Shown: positions 8,777-17,782, numbered from the stretch's first letter. The stretch is 64,000 nt of DNA from Citrobacter amalonaticus Y19 (GCF_000981805.1 NZ_CP011132.1:4340001-4404000), one strand, 5' to 3'. Notes: a model not told the origin generated them from the sequence alone. Program-made: numbers and translations.

Positions 8777-8808
8777 AAAGGGGAGCGGGCAACCGCTCCC
8801 CTTTTACA
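8777..8808 (+). terminator. tisB terminator
   Basis: A perfect twelve-pair stem, AAAGGGGAGCGG with CCGCTCCCCTTT, around a four-base loop, directly after tisB. Confidence 0.88.
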
Positions 8809-8874
8809 TCTCCTGATGCTTGCGCGGTGATGATATGTTACATTTTTATGACATTTCCTGATGATGCCTGCGCT

Positions 8875-9708
8875 ATGACCCTTTCCGTTTTCTGCATTTT
8901 GCTGTTCGCCGCGCTGCTGCACGCCAGCTGGAACGCCATTGTGAAAGCCGGAAACGACAAGCTCTACGCCGCCATCAGCGTCAGCGGTTCTGCCGCCATC
9001 ATGGCGCTTCTGTGCCTGCCCTTTGCACCGCAACCCTCGACCGCCAGCATCCCTTTTTTAGCCGCCTCGACCGCATTACAGGTGGTCTACACCGTGCTGG
9101 TCGCCAGAACCTATACCGTTTCTGATATGAGTCAAACCTATCCGCTGATGCGCGGGACGGCGCCGCTGCTGGTGGCAGTCATCAGCGTACTGTTTCTTGG
9201 CGACAGCCTGTCCACGCTGGCCTGGACGGGCATCGCGGTGATCTGCGCCGCCATCCTCGGCATGGCCTTTAACGGTCGGGCCCGTTCGCAGCAGGGCATT
9301 GTGCTCGCGCTGATTAACGCCTGTTTCATCGCCGGGTATACGCTGGTCGACGGCACCGGCGTCAGACTTTCGGAAACCGCGTTGGGATACACGCTCTGGA
9401 CCTTCTTTTTGAACGGCTCCTGCCTGTTGGGATGGGCGATGATCGCCCGTCGTCGGGAGGCATTGCGCTATCTGACGCAGCACTGGAAGAAGGGGATTTT
9501 TGGCGGCATTGCCACAATGGGTTCTTACGGACTGGCATTGTGGGCGATGACTCTCGCGCCACTGGCGGTGGTCGCCGCACTGCGTGAAACCTCAATCCTG
9601 TTCGGCGCGCTTATCGCCTGGTTACTGCTGAAAGAACGGGTGGCCGGATTGCGCCTCGTGGCTGCTGGCGGGATTGCCGCCGGAGCCATTCTGTTACGCC
9701 TGTCCTAG
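8875..9708 (+). CDS. EamA-family (DMT) inner-membrane permease
   Basis: A 277-residue protein with about ten hydrophobic helices in two EamA repeats. Pieces such as HASWNAIVKAG near residue 18 and SQTYPLMRGTAPLLVA around residue 87 are typical of drug/metabolite transporters. The substrate is unknown. I prefer the ATG at 8875 (MTLSVFC) because the upstream extension is polar and not membrane-like. It lies between tisB and emrD and has its own terminator. I do not recall it at this place in E. coli K-12. Confidence 0.85.
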   Translation: MTLSVFCILLFAALLHASWNAIVKAGNDKLYAAISVSGSAAIMALLCLPFAPQPSTASIPFLAASTALQVVYTVLVARTYTVSDMSQTYPLMRGTAPLLVAVISVLFLGDSLSTLAWTGIAVICAAILGMAFNGRARSQQGIVLALINACFIAGYTLVDGTGVRLSETALGYTLWTFFLNGSCLLGWAMIARRREALRYLTQHWKKGIFGGIATMGSYGLALWAMTLAPLAVVAALRETSILFGALIAWLLLKERVAGLRLVAAGGIAAGAILLRLS

Positions 9709-9716
9709 AAAACACT

Positions 9717-9741
9717 CGGCAACATTTGTTGCCGCTTTTTG
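9717..9741 (+). terminator. Terminator after EamA gene
   Basis: CGGCAACA (9717-9724) pairs with TGTTGCCG (9727-9734) and is followed by CTTTTTG. The stem is strong and directly follows the stop codon of the permease gene. Confidence 0.85.
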
Positions 9742-9885
9742 TTTACATATCCTGCCGTTCAGCCCCTTTCCATTCCCGCCTGCCATCTGGCCTTCTTTTT
9801 TTAGTGTGGTAGATTTCACTCGCATTTATGGGAATGCGCAGCACCTTATTCTTATTTTTTCTCTTTTTGAAAAGTATTCAGCGAA

Positions 9886-11070
9886 ATGAAAAGGCAGAGA
9901 AACGTCAATTTGTTGTTGATGTTGGTATTACTTGTGGCTGTGGGTCAGATGGCGCAAACCATTTATATTCCAGCCATTGCCGACATGGCACGCGAGCTAA
10001 ACGTTCGTGAAGGGGCCGTGCAAAGCGTTATGGCAGCCTATCTGTTGACCTATGGCGTGTCGCAACTGTTTTATGGCCCGCTTTCCGACCGCGTCGGACG
10101 CCGCCCGGTGATCCTCATTGGGATGTCGATTTTTATGCTCGCCACGCTGGTCGCTATAACGACTCACAGCCTGACGGTGCTGATCGCCGCCAGCGCGTTG
10201 CAGGGGATGGGCACCGGTGTCGGCGGGGTGATGGCGCGAACCTTGCCGCGCGATCTGTACGAAGGCACGCAACTACGCCACGCTAACAGCATGCTGAATA
10301 TGGGCATTCTGGTCAGCCCGCTGCTGGCACCGCTGATTGGCGGACTGCTGGATACGATGTGGAACTGGCGCGCCTGCTACGTTTTCCTGCTCGTGCTCTG
10401 TGCGGGCGTCACCTTCAGCATGGCGCGCTGGATGCCGGAAACACGTCCCACTGGCGCACCGCGCACGCGGTTGATGACCAGCTATAAAACGTTGTTTGGT
10501 CACAGCGCGTTTAACTGCTACCTGCTGATGCTGATTGGCGGACTGGCCGGCATCGCAGTGTTCGAAGCCTGTTCCGGCGTGCTGATGGGCGCGGTGTTAG
10601 GGCTGAGCAGCCTGGTGGTGAGCATCCTGTTTATCCTGCCGATCCCAGCGGCGTTTTTCGGTGCCTGGTTTGCCGGTCGCCCGAATAAGCGCTTCTCTAC
10701 GCTGATGTGGCAGTCAGTGGTGAGCTGCCTGCTGGCAGGGCTGATGATGTGGATACCCGGCTGGTTCGGCGTGATGAACGTCTGGACGCTGCTGATCCCC
10801 GCCGCGCTGTTCTTCTTCGGCGCCGGGATGCTGTTCCCGCTGGCGACCAGCGGCGCGATGGAGCCATTCCCGTTCCTCGCGGGTACCGCGGGCGCGCTGG
10901 TGGGCGGTCTGCAAAACATCGGTTCTGGCGTACTGGCGTGGCTTTCTGCCATGCTGCCGCAAACCGGGCAGGGCAGTCTCGGCCTGCTGATGACGCTTAT
11001 GGGACTGCTGATTTTACTGTGCTGGTTGCCGCTGGCGGCGCGTTTTTCACACCAGGGGCAGGCGATTTGA
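9886..11070 (+). CDS. emrD: Multidrug efflux MFS transporter EmrD
   Basis: A 394-residue, twelve-helix major facilitator that exports amphipathic compounds and uncouplers from the inner membrane. The MFS signature GPLSDRVGRRPV lies in the loop after helix 2 (around residues 65-76), and the length equals E. coli EmrD. The ATG at 9886 gives the family N-terminus. The last 74 bases overlap the 3' end of the convergent GH5-like gene. Confidence 0.95.
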   Translation: MKRQRNVNLLLMLVLLVAVGQMAQTIYIPAIADMARELNVREGAVQSVMAAYLLTYGVSQLFYGPLSDRVGRRPVILIGMSIFMLATLVAITTHSLTVLIAASALQGMGTGVGGVMARTLPRDLYEGTQLRHANSMLNMGILVSPLLAPLIGGLLDTMWNWRACYVFLLVLCAGVTFSMARWMPETRPTGAPRTRLMTSYKTLFGHSAFNCYLLMLIGGLAGIAVFEACSGVLMGAVLGLSSLVVSILFILPIPAAFFGAWFAGRPNKRFSTLMWQSVVSCLLAGLMMWIPGWFGVMNVWTLLIPAALFFFGAGMLFPLATSGAMEPFPFLAGTAGALVGGLQNIGSGVLAWLSAMLPQTGQGSLGLLMTLMGLLILLCWLPLAARFSHQGQAI

Positions 11071-12082
11071 TGACTGCGTGGCCGGGCGTTTCGCAGTCCG
11101 GCGCAATCATCGCCATTAACAGCGGCTCGAGCGCGGGCCGCCACGCCCCCTCTTCCCCATCGTAAAACTGCGTATCGGTGTTGATCGCGTAGGGAATTTT
11201 CACCTTCTTCAGCTCACATGCCATGAACGTGGCAAAGGCGAGCTGTGAAGAGGACGGTGGATTCTTGCTGGTTTCTCCCGTGGCCCACCCCCCAACCCAA
11301 CTGACATGTCCGCTTTTTTGCTGCCAGCGCACAGCGGTATTAATGCGCGCACGAATTGCCGCTTTCTCTGTCGCCGTACCCGACGTCCAGGGGTATTTGC
11401 CGTTATTTTTCACCGGCCCCCACGGGAAGATATGCCATTGCGCCAGGACATAGCTCTGGCTCTGCGGCGGCAGCCTGAGATTGGGCAGATCTTCCGGCGC
11501 GGCACGCAGACGTGGCGCGACAAAAATCATTCGTTGCGGATCGATGGCGTGGATAGTGCGGATGGTTTTGTCGTACACCCGGTTCAGGGACGCCAGATTA
11601 TGATTCAGTTTCCCCGCCGGTTCGTAAATCAGATCAAATCCCAGCAACGGTGCGCTGTGGGCAAAATAGTGCGCCACCGCGACCCACCAGTTGGTCACCT
11701 CTTTTTCGTTGCTCGCACTGGGGTCATTTTTATACTCGTCCGCCTGAAAAGCGATAATGGGGATCACGCCATACTGCTCGCAGGCCTCCACCAGCTTGCG
11801 CAGATGAATAAGCCGCGCCTCCGTGGGTTCTCCGCTTACCCGAATACGCACATGGCGTATTCCTTTCGCGTTGAAGTCCCGTACCACCAGCGGGTCGAAC
11901 TCCCGGATACCTTGTTCAGTGCGCGCCCAGTCGACGTCCATTCCCACACCAAGTTGCTGCGCATAATGTGCCGCCGTCAGCGGCGATGGTGCTGCCCCCA
12001 GGGCGAAACTGGCAAACACAAAGAGCGAGACAAGTGGTTTAATCACGATGACCCTCAGCAATTTTTGCAGGCGCAATATCAC
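10997..12082 (-). CDS. Secreted glycoside hydrolase, GH5/cellulase-like
   Basis: A 361-residue protein with an N-terminal signal-like segment (basic residues 1-15, hydrophobic 16-30, then AAPSP), so probably periplasmic. The body looks like a GH5-type TIM barrel. IYEPAG places a candidate acid/base Glu154 where the family normally has Asn-Glu-Pro, and GGWATGETS places a candidate nucleophile at Glu270; WHIFPWGP carries a conserved His-aromatic pattern. The Asn before Glu154 is replaced by Tyr, so activity on cellulose or a related glucan is uncertain. The C-terminal 35 residues are Pro/Ala-rich and are the part encoded antisense to emrD. Dissimilar from the adjacent genes in role. Confidence 0.75.
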   Translation of the reverse strand: MILRLQKLLRVIVIKPLVSLFVFASFALGAAPSPLTAAHYAQQLGVGMDVDWARTEQGIREFDPLVVRDFNAKGIRHVRIRVSGEPTEARLIHLRKLVEACEQYGVIPIIAFQADEYKNDPSASNEKEVTNWWVAVAHYFAHSAPLLGFDLIYEPAGKLNHNLASLNRVYDKTIRTIHAIDPQRMIFVAPRLRAAPEDLPNLRLPPQSQSYVLAQWHIFPWGPVKNNGKYPWTSGTATEKAAIRARINTAVRWQQKSGHVSWVGGWATGETSKNPPSSSQLAFATFMACELKKVKIPYAINTDTQFYDGEEGAWRPALEPLLMAMIAPDCETPGHAVIKSPAPGVKNAPPAATSTVKSAVP

Positions 12083-12103
12083 GTATTTAGCACGCTTTTT
12101 TAT

Positions 12104-13060
12104 TTACTGCGTAGCAGTTTCGCTTTTGGAAAACGACTTCGCCTGCTCATGCAGCCAGTGGATAAAGGCTTCAATTTTCGGCCATTGTCTGCCGGGTAAC
12201 GTCGTTATGTAGTAATGCTGGTGACAGGTCATCGCCATCTCACCAAAAGGCGCGACCAGCTCACCGCTCTCCAGTCGCTTCTGTACCAGCCGTTTGCGTC
12301 CCATCGCCACGCCGATATGATTCATGGCAGCAATCACCGCTAAATCGGAACGATCAAAGCCAATGCCCGACGATGTCGGCAAATTCACTGCAAAATGTTG
12401 CGCCCAGCTGTGCCACTCGTCGGTCCCTGAATCATTGCTCCAGGCCTGACGATCGTGCAGTAGCGTACAATGTGGCAGATTCACCAGTGAACCCATTAAA
12501 TCAAAGCGCCGGGCATAATCCGGACTACAGACGGGGAGAATCGCTTCATCCATTAAGAAGTGATGCTCCAGTTGGGCCGACGGCGCATCGTCAAAGTAGA
12601 GCGCCAGATCGACCCCGGCGCGCTGCAGGTTCACATTGTCGTTGCCCGTTAATATGGTGAGCGAAATCGACGGATAGCGGCGGGTGAAATCACCCAGCGC
12701 AGGCACCAGCCAGCACTGCGCGATAGACGGGCGAGAATAGACGGTCAGCGTCCCGGAGAGTTCCTGATTTTTGATATCGAGGATCTCCTGGTTCAGCGTA
12801 TCCAGCGACGATTTCAGCGCCCAGAACACCCGCTTACCTTCATGGGTGAGCTCCACTTTGCGGTGCGAGCGCACGAAAAGCTGGATCCCCAACTCCTCTT
12901 CCAGTTGGTTAATGCGGTGGCTGATAGCACTGGGGCTCAGCGATAACTCGTCTGCGGCCATCGCAAACGACTGATGCCGGGCCGCCACTTCAAATGTGTA
13001 CAGTTTGGATAATTGCCAGCCGTTCAGGAGGTGATTTCTGACTTCGCGAAGGGGTTCCAT
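12104..13060 (-). CDS. dsdC: LysR-type activator of D-serine catabolism
   Basis: A 318-residue LysR regulator whose sequence closely follows E. coli DsdC. The winged helix-turn-helix covers roughly residues 20-75 (SFAMAADELSLSPSAISHRI at 31-50); the rest is the D-serine-sensing periplasmic-binding-like domain. I chose the ATG at 13060 (MEPLREVRN). The frame is open 32 codons further but that extension is not conserved. It is divergent from dsdXA, which it activates when D-serine is present. Confidence 0.95.
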   Translation of the reverse strand: MEPLREVRNHLLNGWQLSKLYTFEVAARHQSFAMAADELSLSPSAISHRINQLEEELGIQLFVRSHRKVELTHEGKRVFWALKSSLDTLNQEILDIKNQELSGTLTVYSRPSIAQCWLVPALGDFTRRYPSISLTILTGNDNVNLQRAGVDLALYFDDAPSAQLEHHFLMDEAILPVCSPDYARRFDLMGSLVNLPHCTLLHDRQAWSNDSGTDEWHSWAQHFAVNLPTSSGIGFDRSDLAVIAAMNHIGVAMGRKRLVQKRLESGELVAPFGEMAMTCHQHYYITTLPGRQWPKIEAFIHWLHEQAKSFSKSETATQ

Positions 13061-13290
13061 GCGTACCTCGATGACGTCAACTTCAGTCCGGCGAAGTGTA
13101 AAAAAAGCCGCAGAAAAAATCAGCAAAAAGATGAATGAGAGTGAACCATATCGCAAAATTGAGCGATTATTCGATGCAAATCACCTCTTTGATTCAATCT
13201 GATTCATGTGAACAAGGATTTATATCGTTTGTCAGCCCACGCCGAATTTTTGTCCAATAGTGGCAGGTAAATCACAGGGCAAGGTGAGAT
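13061..13290. promoter_or_regulatory. dsdC-dsdX divergent promoter region
   Basis: A 230-base region between divergent dsdC and dsdX. It should contain the DsdC and CRP sites known for this locus. I see no CRP palindrome clear enough to place, only ATGTGA near 13205. An AGGTGAG Shine-Dalgarno precedes dsdX. Confidence 0.5.
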
Positions 13291-14628
13291 ATGCACTCTC
13301 AAATCTGGGTTGTGAGCACGCTGCTGATTAGCATTGTGTTAATTGTACTGACCATCGTGAAATTCAAATTCCACCCGTTCCTGGCGCTGCTGCTCGCCAG
13401 TTTCTTTGTCGGGACCATGATGGGCATGGGGCCGCTGGATATGGTCAATGCCATCGAAAGCGGGATCGGCGGTACGCTCGGCTTCCTCGCCGCGGTCATC
13501 GGTCTGGGCACCATTCTCGGTAAAATGATGGAGGTTTCCGGCGCGGCGGAACGTATCGGCTTAACGCTACAGCGCTGCCGCTGGCTCTCTGCTGACGTCA
13601 TTATGGTGCTGGTGGGGTTGATTTGCGGGATCACGCTGTTCGTTGAAGTTGGCGTGGTGCTGTTAATTCCCCTGGCGTTCTCCATTGCGAAAAAAACCAA
13701 CACCTCGCTGCTGAAACTGGCTATCCCACTGTGTACCGCACTGATGGCCGTTCACTGCGTTGTGCCGCCGCACCCGGCAGCGCTGTTTGTTGCCAACAAA
13801 CTGGGCGCGGATATTGGTTCGGTGATCGTCTACGGCCTGCTGGTTGGCCTGATGGCGTCGCTGATCGGCGGCCCGCTGTTCCTGAAGTTTCTCGGCAATC
13901 GCCTGCCGTTCAAACCGGTTCCTGCTGAGTTTGCAGACCTCAAAGTACGCGAGGAAAGCACACTGCCGTCGCTGGGTGCAACGCTGTTTACCGTCCTGCT
14001 GCCGATTGGTTTGATGCTGGTGAAAACCGTGGCTGAACTGAACATGACCAAAGGCAGCACGCTGTACACCCTGCTGGAATTTATCGGCAACCCGATCACG
14101 GCCATGTTTATCGCCGTCTTTGTGGCGTATTACATTCTCGGTCTGCGCCAGCATATCGGCATGAGCGCACTGCTCACCCATACTGAAAACGGTTTTGGCT
14201 CCATCGCCAATATTCTGCTGATTATCGGGGCGGGCGGTGCGTTCAACGCCATCCTCAAGAGCAGCACTCTGGCAGACACGCTGGCGGTGATCCTCTCCAA
14301 CATGGATATGCACCCGATTCTGCTGGCCTGGCTGGTCGCGCTGATTCTCCACGCGGCGGTCGGTTCTGCCACGGTGGCGATGATGGGTGCCACGGCGATT
14401 GTCGCACCGATGCTGCCGATGTATCCCAACGTCAGTCCGGAGATCATCGCCATTGCCATCGGTTCTGGCGCCATTGGCTGCACGATCGTCACCGACTCCC
14501 TCTTCTGGCTGGTTAAGCAATACTGCGGCGCCACCCTGAATGAGACGTTCAAATACTATACGACCGCGACATTTATCGCCTCGGTCATTGCACTGGCTTG
14601 CACATTCCTGCTTTCCTTTATCATCTAA
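13291..14628 (+). CDS. dsdX: D-serine permease (GntP family)
   Basis: A 445-residue transporter of the gluconate permease (GntP) family with about a dozen membrane segments, equal in length to E. coli DsdX. It imports D-serine with protons. Typical pieces are GIGGTLGFLAAVIGLGTILGK-like residues 58-78 (split here between two helices) and LHAAVGSATVAMMGATAI near residue 352. dsdA follows after 17 bases. Confidence 0.95.
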   Translation: MHSQIWVVSTLLISIVLIVLTIVKFKFHPFLALLLASFFVGTMMGMGPLDMVNAIESGIGGTLGFLAAVIGLGTILGKMMEVSGAAERIGLTLQRCRWLSADVIMVLVGLICGITLFVEVGVVLLIPLAFSIAKKTNTSLLKLAIPLCTALMAVHCVVPPHPAALFVANKLGADIGSVIVYGLLVGLMASLIGGPLFLKFLGNRLPFKPVPAEFADLKVREESTLPSLGATLFTVLLPIGLMLVKTVAELNMTKGSTLYTLLEFIGNPITAMFIAVFVAYYILGLRQHIGMSALLTHTENGFGSIANILLIIGAGGAFNAILKSSTLADTLAVILSNMDMHPILLAWLVALILHAAVGSATVAMMGATAIVAPMLPMYPNVSPEIIAIAIGSGAIGCTIVTDSLFWLVKQYCGATLNETFKYYTTATFIASVIALACTFLLSFII

Positions 14629-14645
14629 GCGCAAAGAGACGTCCT

Positions 14646-15968
14646 ATGGAAAACATACAAAAACTCATCGCCCAGTATCCTTTGGTGGAGGATCTGGTGG
14701 CTCTGCGAGAAACGACCTGGTTCAACCCGGGAACCACCTCTCTGGCCGAAGGTTTACCTTATGTGGGGCTGACGGAACAAGATGTTAAAGGTGCCCACGC
14801 CCGTCTGGCGCGCTTCGCACCGTATCTGGCCAAAGCTTTCCCGGAAACCGCGGCAACCGGGGGGATCATTGAATCTGAGGTCGTCGCCATTCCGGCCATG
14901 CAACACCGTCTGGAAAAACAGTACGGACAGAAAATCAGCGGGGAAATCCTGCTGAAAAAAGATAGCCATCTGCCCATTTCCGGCTCAATTAAAGCGCGTG
15001 GCGGCATTTATGAAGTCCTGACGCACGCCGAAAAACTGGCGCGGGAAGCCGGTCTGCTGACTCCCGAAGAGGACTACAGCGTTCTGCTTTCTCCAAAGTT
15101 CAAAGCCTTCTTTAGCCAGTACAGTATCGCGGTGGGTTCAACCGGTAATCTGGGGCTGTCTATCGGCATTATGAGCGCCCGCATTGGCTTTAACGTCACG
15201 GTGCATATGTCTGCTGATGCCCGGGCGTGGAAGAAAGCCAAACTGCGCAGCCACGGCGTCACGGTTGTCGAGTACGAAGAAGATTACGGCGTGGCGGTTG
15301 AGCAGGGCCGCAAAGCAGCGGAGTCCGATCCGAACTGCTTCTTTATCGACGATGAAAACTCCCGCACGCTGTTTTTAGGTTATGCGGTTGCCGGACAGCG
15401 TCTGAAAGCGCAATTCGACCAGCAAGGCCGCGTGGTGGATGCCGATCACCCGCTGTTTGTCTATCTGCCGTGCGGCGTGGGCGGTGGTCCCGGCGGGGTG
15501 GCGTTTGGTCTGAAACTGGCATTTGGCGATAACGTGCACTGCTTCTTCGCTGAACCCACCCATTCCCCGTGTATGCTGCTGGGCGTGTATACCGGGCTGC
15601 ACGATGGCATCGCCGTGCAGGATATCGGTATCGATAACCTGACGGCGGCAGATGGTCTGGCGGTCGGACGTGCATCAGGCTTTGTCGGCAGAGCGATGGA
15701 ACGCCTGCTCGATGGGTTGTATACCTTAAGCGATCGGTCTATGTACGACATGCTGGGCTGGCTGGCGCAGGAGGAGAACATTCGTCTGGAACCGTCAGCG
15801 CTGGCAGGAATGGCCGGGCCTCAGCGCGTCTGTGCATCGACTGACTATCAGCAGATGCAAGGCATTAGCGCTGAGCAACTCAATAATGCAACGCACCTGG
15901 TCTGGGCAACGGGCGGCGGCATGGTGCCAGAAGCAGAAATGGCGCAATACCTGACGAAAGGGCGCTAA
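14646..15968 (+). CDS. dsdA: D-serine ammonia-lyase
   Basis: A pyridoxal-phosphate enzyme of 440 residues that converts D-serine to pyruvate and ammonia, allowing growth on D-serine and detoxifying it. The PLP lysine is Lys117 in ISGSIKARGG, and the phosphate-binding glycine loop is CGVGGGPGG near residue 278. I chose the ATG at 14646 (MENIQKLI) by comparison with E. coli DsdA. Its stop codon overlaps the stop of the convergent maturase gene by three bases. Confidence 0.96.
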   Translation: MENIQKLIAQYPLVEDLVALRETTWFNPGTTSLAEGLPYVGLTEQDVKGAHARLARFAPYLAKAFPETAATGGIIESEVVAIPAMQHRLEKQYGQKISGEILLKKDSHLPISGSIKARGGIYEVLTHAEKLAREAGLLTPEEDYSVLLSPKFKAFFSQYSIAVGSTGNLGLSIGIMSARIGFNVTVHMSADARAWKKAKLRSHGVTVVEYEEDYGVAVEQGRKAAESDPNCFFIDDENSRTLFLGYAVAGQRLKAQFDQQGRVVDADHPLFVYLPCGVGGGPGGVAFGLKLAFGDNVHCFFAEPTHSPCMLLGVYTGLHDGIAVQDIGIDNLTAADGLAVGRASGFVGRAMERLLDGLYTLSDRSMYDMLGWLAQEENIRLEPSALAGMAGPQRVCASTDYQQMQGISAEQLNNATHLVWATGGGMVPEAEMAQYLTKGR

Positions 15969-17086
15969 CGCCCTGTGCGCAGCATCGCCATCAACTCTGC
16001 CGGTGAGCGATGCTGCCTGATCAGATCGCGCATCACGCGCATGTGCGGCGCGGTATAGTGGATAAATTCACTGTATCCGGCGCACAGCACGCTTTTCCCG
16101 CTCTCATCCCGATGCTTTGGACAGTCACCATGACAAAAGCGCAGCAGCGAACAGGCCTGACACGCTGCGCTTAACGTGGCGCTTTTCAGCTCCCCAAAGG
16201 CTTTCGCCTGCGGACTGGCATTGAGCGCCTTCAGCGAGGTGTGATGAATGTTGCCCAGCCGGTATTGCGGATAGACATAATGATCGCACTGATACAAATC
16301 ACCATTGGCCTCCAGCGCAAAGGCGTGACCGCAGTCCTGACTTAACGTACACATTTGCGACGGATAGCCGCACCATACGCCCAGCATCGAATCAAAGAGT
16401 TGGATGTATACGCGGCCAATATCTTCCCGCACCCAGATATCGAACACCGCGTTGAGAAACTGACCCCACGCCTGCGGCTCGACCGATTCCGCCGTCAGCC
16501 TGCCGTGTTCATCCCGCTCAACAAGCGGAATAAACTGCAAAAATGGCGTCCCAAGCTGGCGAAGATAGTGGTACATCCGCTCTGGCTGGCCGCTGTTAAG
16601 GCGATTCACCACCACCAACAGGTTGAACTCCACACGGTATTCGACCAGTTTTTGCAGCGCATTGATAACGTTGTGATGGGTAGGATTTCCGCGACGGCTG
16701 ACCCGAAAGGCATCATGTAAATCGGCGGGACCGTCCAGTGAGAGTCCCACCAGCCAGTTGTTGTCGCGCAAAAAGCGGCACCATGCGTCATTGAGCAACA
16801 TGCCGTTGGTCTGAAAAGCGTTCTGGATCTGTTTTCCCGCGCCGAACTGCTTTTGCAATTCCACCACGCGATGAAAAAAATCCAGACCGCAGAGTGTCGG
16901 TTCCCCCCCTTGCCAGGCAAACAGGACATCCTGCCCGGGCTGCGCGGCAATATGCTGCTGAATAAACGTCGATAACGTTGCGTCATCCATAACCGGGTGG
17001 GCGGGTTTATCAATGTAGAAGCAGTAACGACAATCCAGGTTACAACGTGAACTGGCCGGTTTGGCCATGACCTGACATCCTGTCAT
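15965..17086 (-). CDS. yidF: Anaerobic sulfatase-maturating radical SAM enzyme (YidF/AslB type)
   Basis: A 373-residue radical SAM enzyme. CNLDCRYC gives the CX3CX2C iron-sulfur motif at Cys15, Cys19 and Cys22. The C-terminal half has a SPASM-like set of cysteines (WCGYPSQMC, DCGH, YQCDHY, CQACSLLRFCHGDC). This is the architecture of anSME, which oxidises a cysteine in sulfatases to formylglycine under anaerobic conditions. The likely client is YidJ, 1.3 kb away, with Cys in its active-site motif. The start ATG overlaps the yidG stop codon (ATGA), so translation is coupled. As I recall, the K-12 gene at this place (yidF) is much shorter, so this would be the complete form. The gene symbol is by position and less certain than the function. 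Confidence 0.87.
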   Translation of the reverse strand: MTGCQVMAKPASSRCNLDCRYCFYIDKPAHPVMDDATLSTFIQQHIAAQPGQDVLFAWQGGEPTLCGLDFFHRVVELQKQFGAGKQIQNAFQTNGMLLNDAWCRFLRDNNWLVGLSLDGPADLHDAFRVSRRGNPTHHNVINALQKLVEYRVEFNLLVVVNRLNSGQPERMYHYLRQLGTPFLQFIPLVERDEHGRLTAESVEPQAWGQFLNAVFDIWVREDIGRVYIQLFDSMLGVWCGYPSQMCTLSQDCGHAFALEANGDLYQCDHYVYPQYRLGNIHHTSLKALNASPQAKAFGELKSATLSAACQACSLLRFCHGDCPKHRDESGKSVLCAGYSEFIHYTAPHMRVMRDLIRQHRSPAELMAMLRTGR

Positions 17087-17445
17087 GCAAAATTTCCGAT
17101 AAAGAGGATAAGTTGGCGAACGTGCGTTACAGCAAACAGTATTGCAAGAGATAACACCGCGAGGGAGATCATAAATTTGTCACGAACCGCACGAGATTGT
17201 GAAAAATCGAGGAGCGAGACATCCATCAGATTACGCTTGCGGGTATAGCGCCAGAGAATGACAACCACGATTGCCAGCACCACAATCGAGACCCAGAACA
17301 GGAATCCCGCCTGATGCCAGTGATGTTTCACCGCCAGCGCCATCAGCGCGCCATAACCCAGCAGTGTGCGCAACCAGGCCAGCGATGTGCGTTCCGGTTG
17401 CAGTCCCGGATCGGCCATGCGACGGGCCTTACGGCTATCCGGCAT
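17083..17445 (-). CDS. yidG: DUF202 inner-membrane protein YidG
   Basis: A 120-residue membrane protein of the DUF202 family with three hydrophobic segments. The family signature PERTSLAWLRTLLGYGA is near residue 17. It matches E. coli YidG. Its first 11 bases overlap the end of yidH, and its stop overlaps the maturase start. Function unknown; the tight coupling to the maturase gene suggests a shared role. Confidence 0.92.
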   Translation of the reverse strand: MPDSRKARRMADPGLQPERTSLAWLRTLLGYGALMALAVKHHWHQAGFLFWVSIVVLAIVVVILWRYTRKRNLMDVSLLDFSQSRAVRDKFMISLAVLSLAILFAVTHVRQLILFIGNFA

Positions 17446-17782
17446 ACAGCACCAGCGCCATCACAACGATCGCCACAATCGTCAAAATCAAGCTGATAAC
17501 CAGCAGGCTGCGGGTATAAGGTAAATCTTCCTTCAACCGCATCGCCTTTTCATTGCGTAACCAGCGCAGATAACCGTAAATCGCCAGGCCGCCAGCGAAC
17601 AAACAAAGCAGCAGCGCCAACAGTTCGCGGATCACCGGCGTGGCGAAGTCCGGCGCCAGTTGGTCAAGTCCGACGCCAGCGGCGAGAAAACCCAGCGCAG
17701 TGCGGATCCACGCCAGATAGGTACGCTCGTTTGCCAGCGAGAAACGGTAATCCGGTGCTTCTCCGAGGCGGGAAATCTTCAT
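17435..17782 (-). CDS. yidH: DUF202 inner-membrane protein YidH
   Basis: A 115-residue DUF202 membrane protein, first gene of a yidH-yidG-maturase operon. The signature ANERTYLAWIRTALGFLAAG starts near residue 17, followed by two more hydrophobic helices. It matches E. coli YidH. A paralogue of YidG; the pair may form a hetero-oligomer in the membrane, which is inference. Function unknown. Confidence 0.92.
   Translation of the reverse strand: MKISRLGEAPDYRFSLANERTYLAWIRTALGFLAAGVGLDQLAPDFATPVIRELLALLLCLFAGGLAIYGYLRWLRNEKAMRLKEDLPYTRSLLVISLILTIVAIVVMALVLYAG

Noticed and set aside
13663..14634. 323-codon frame antisense to dsdX
   Set aside because: Very rich in Gln, Arg and Asp, as expected of the complement of a membrane protein gene.
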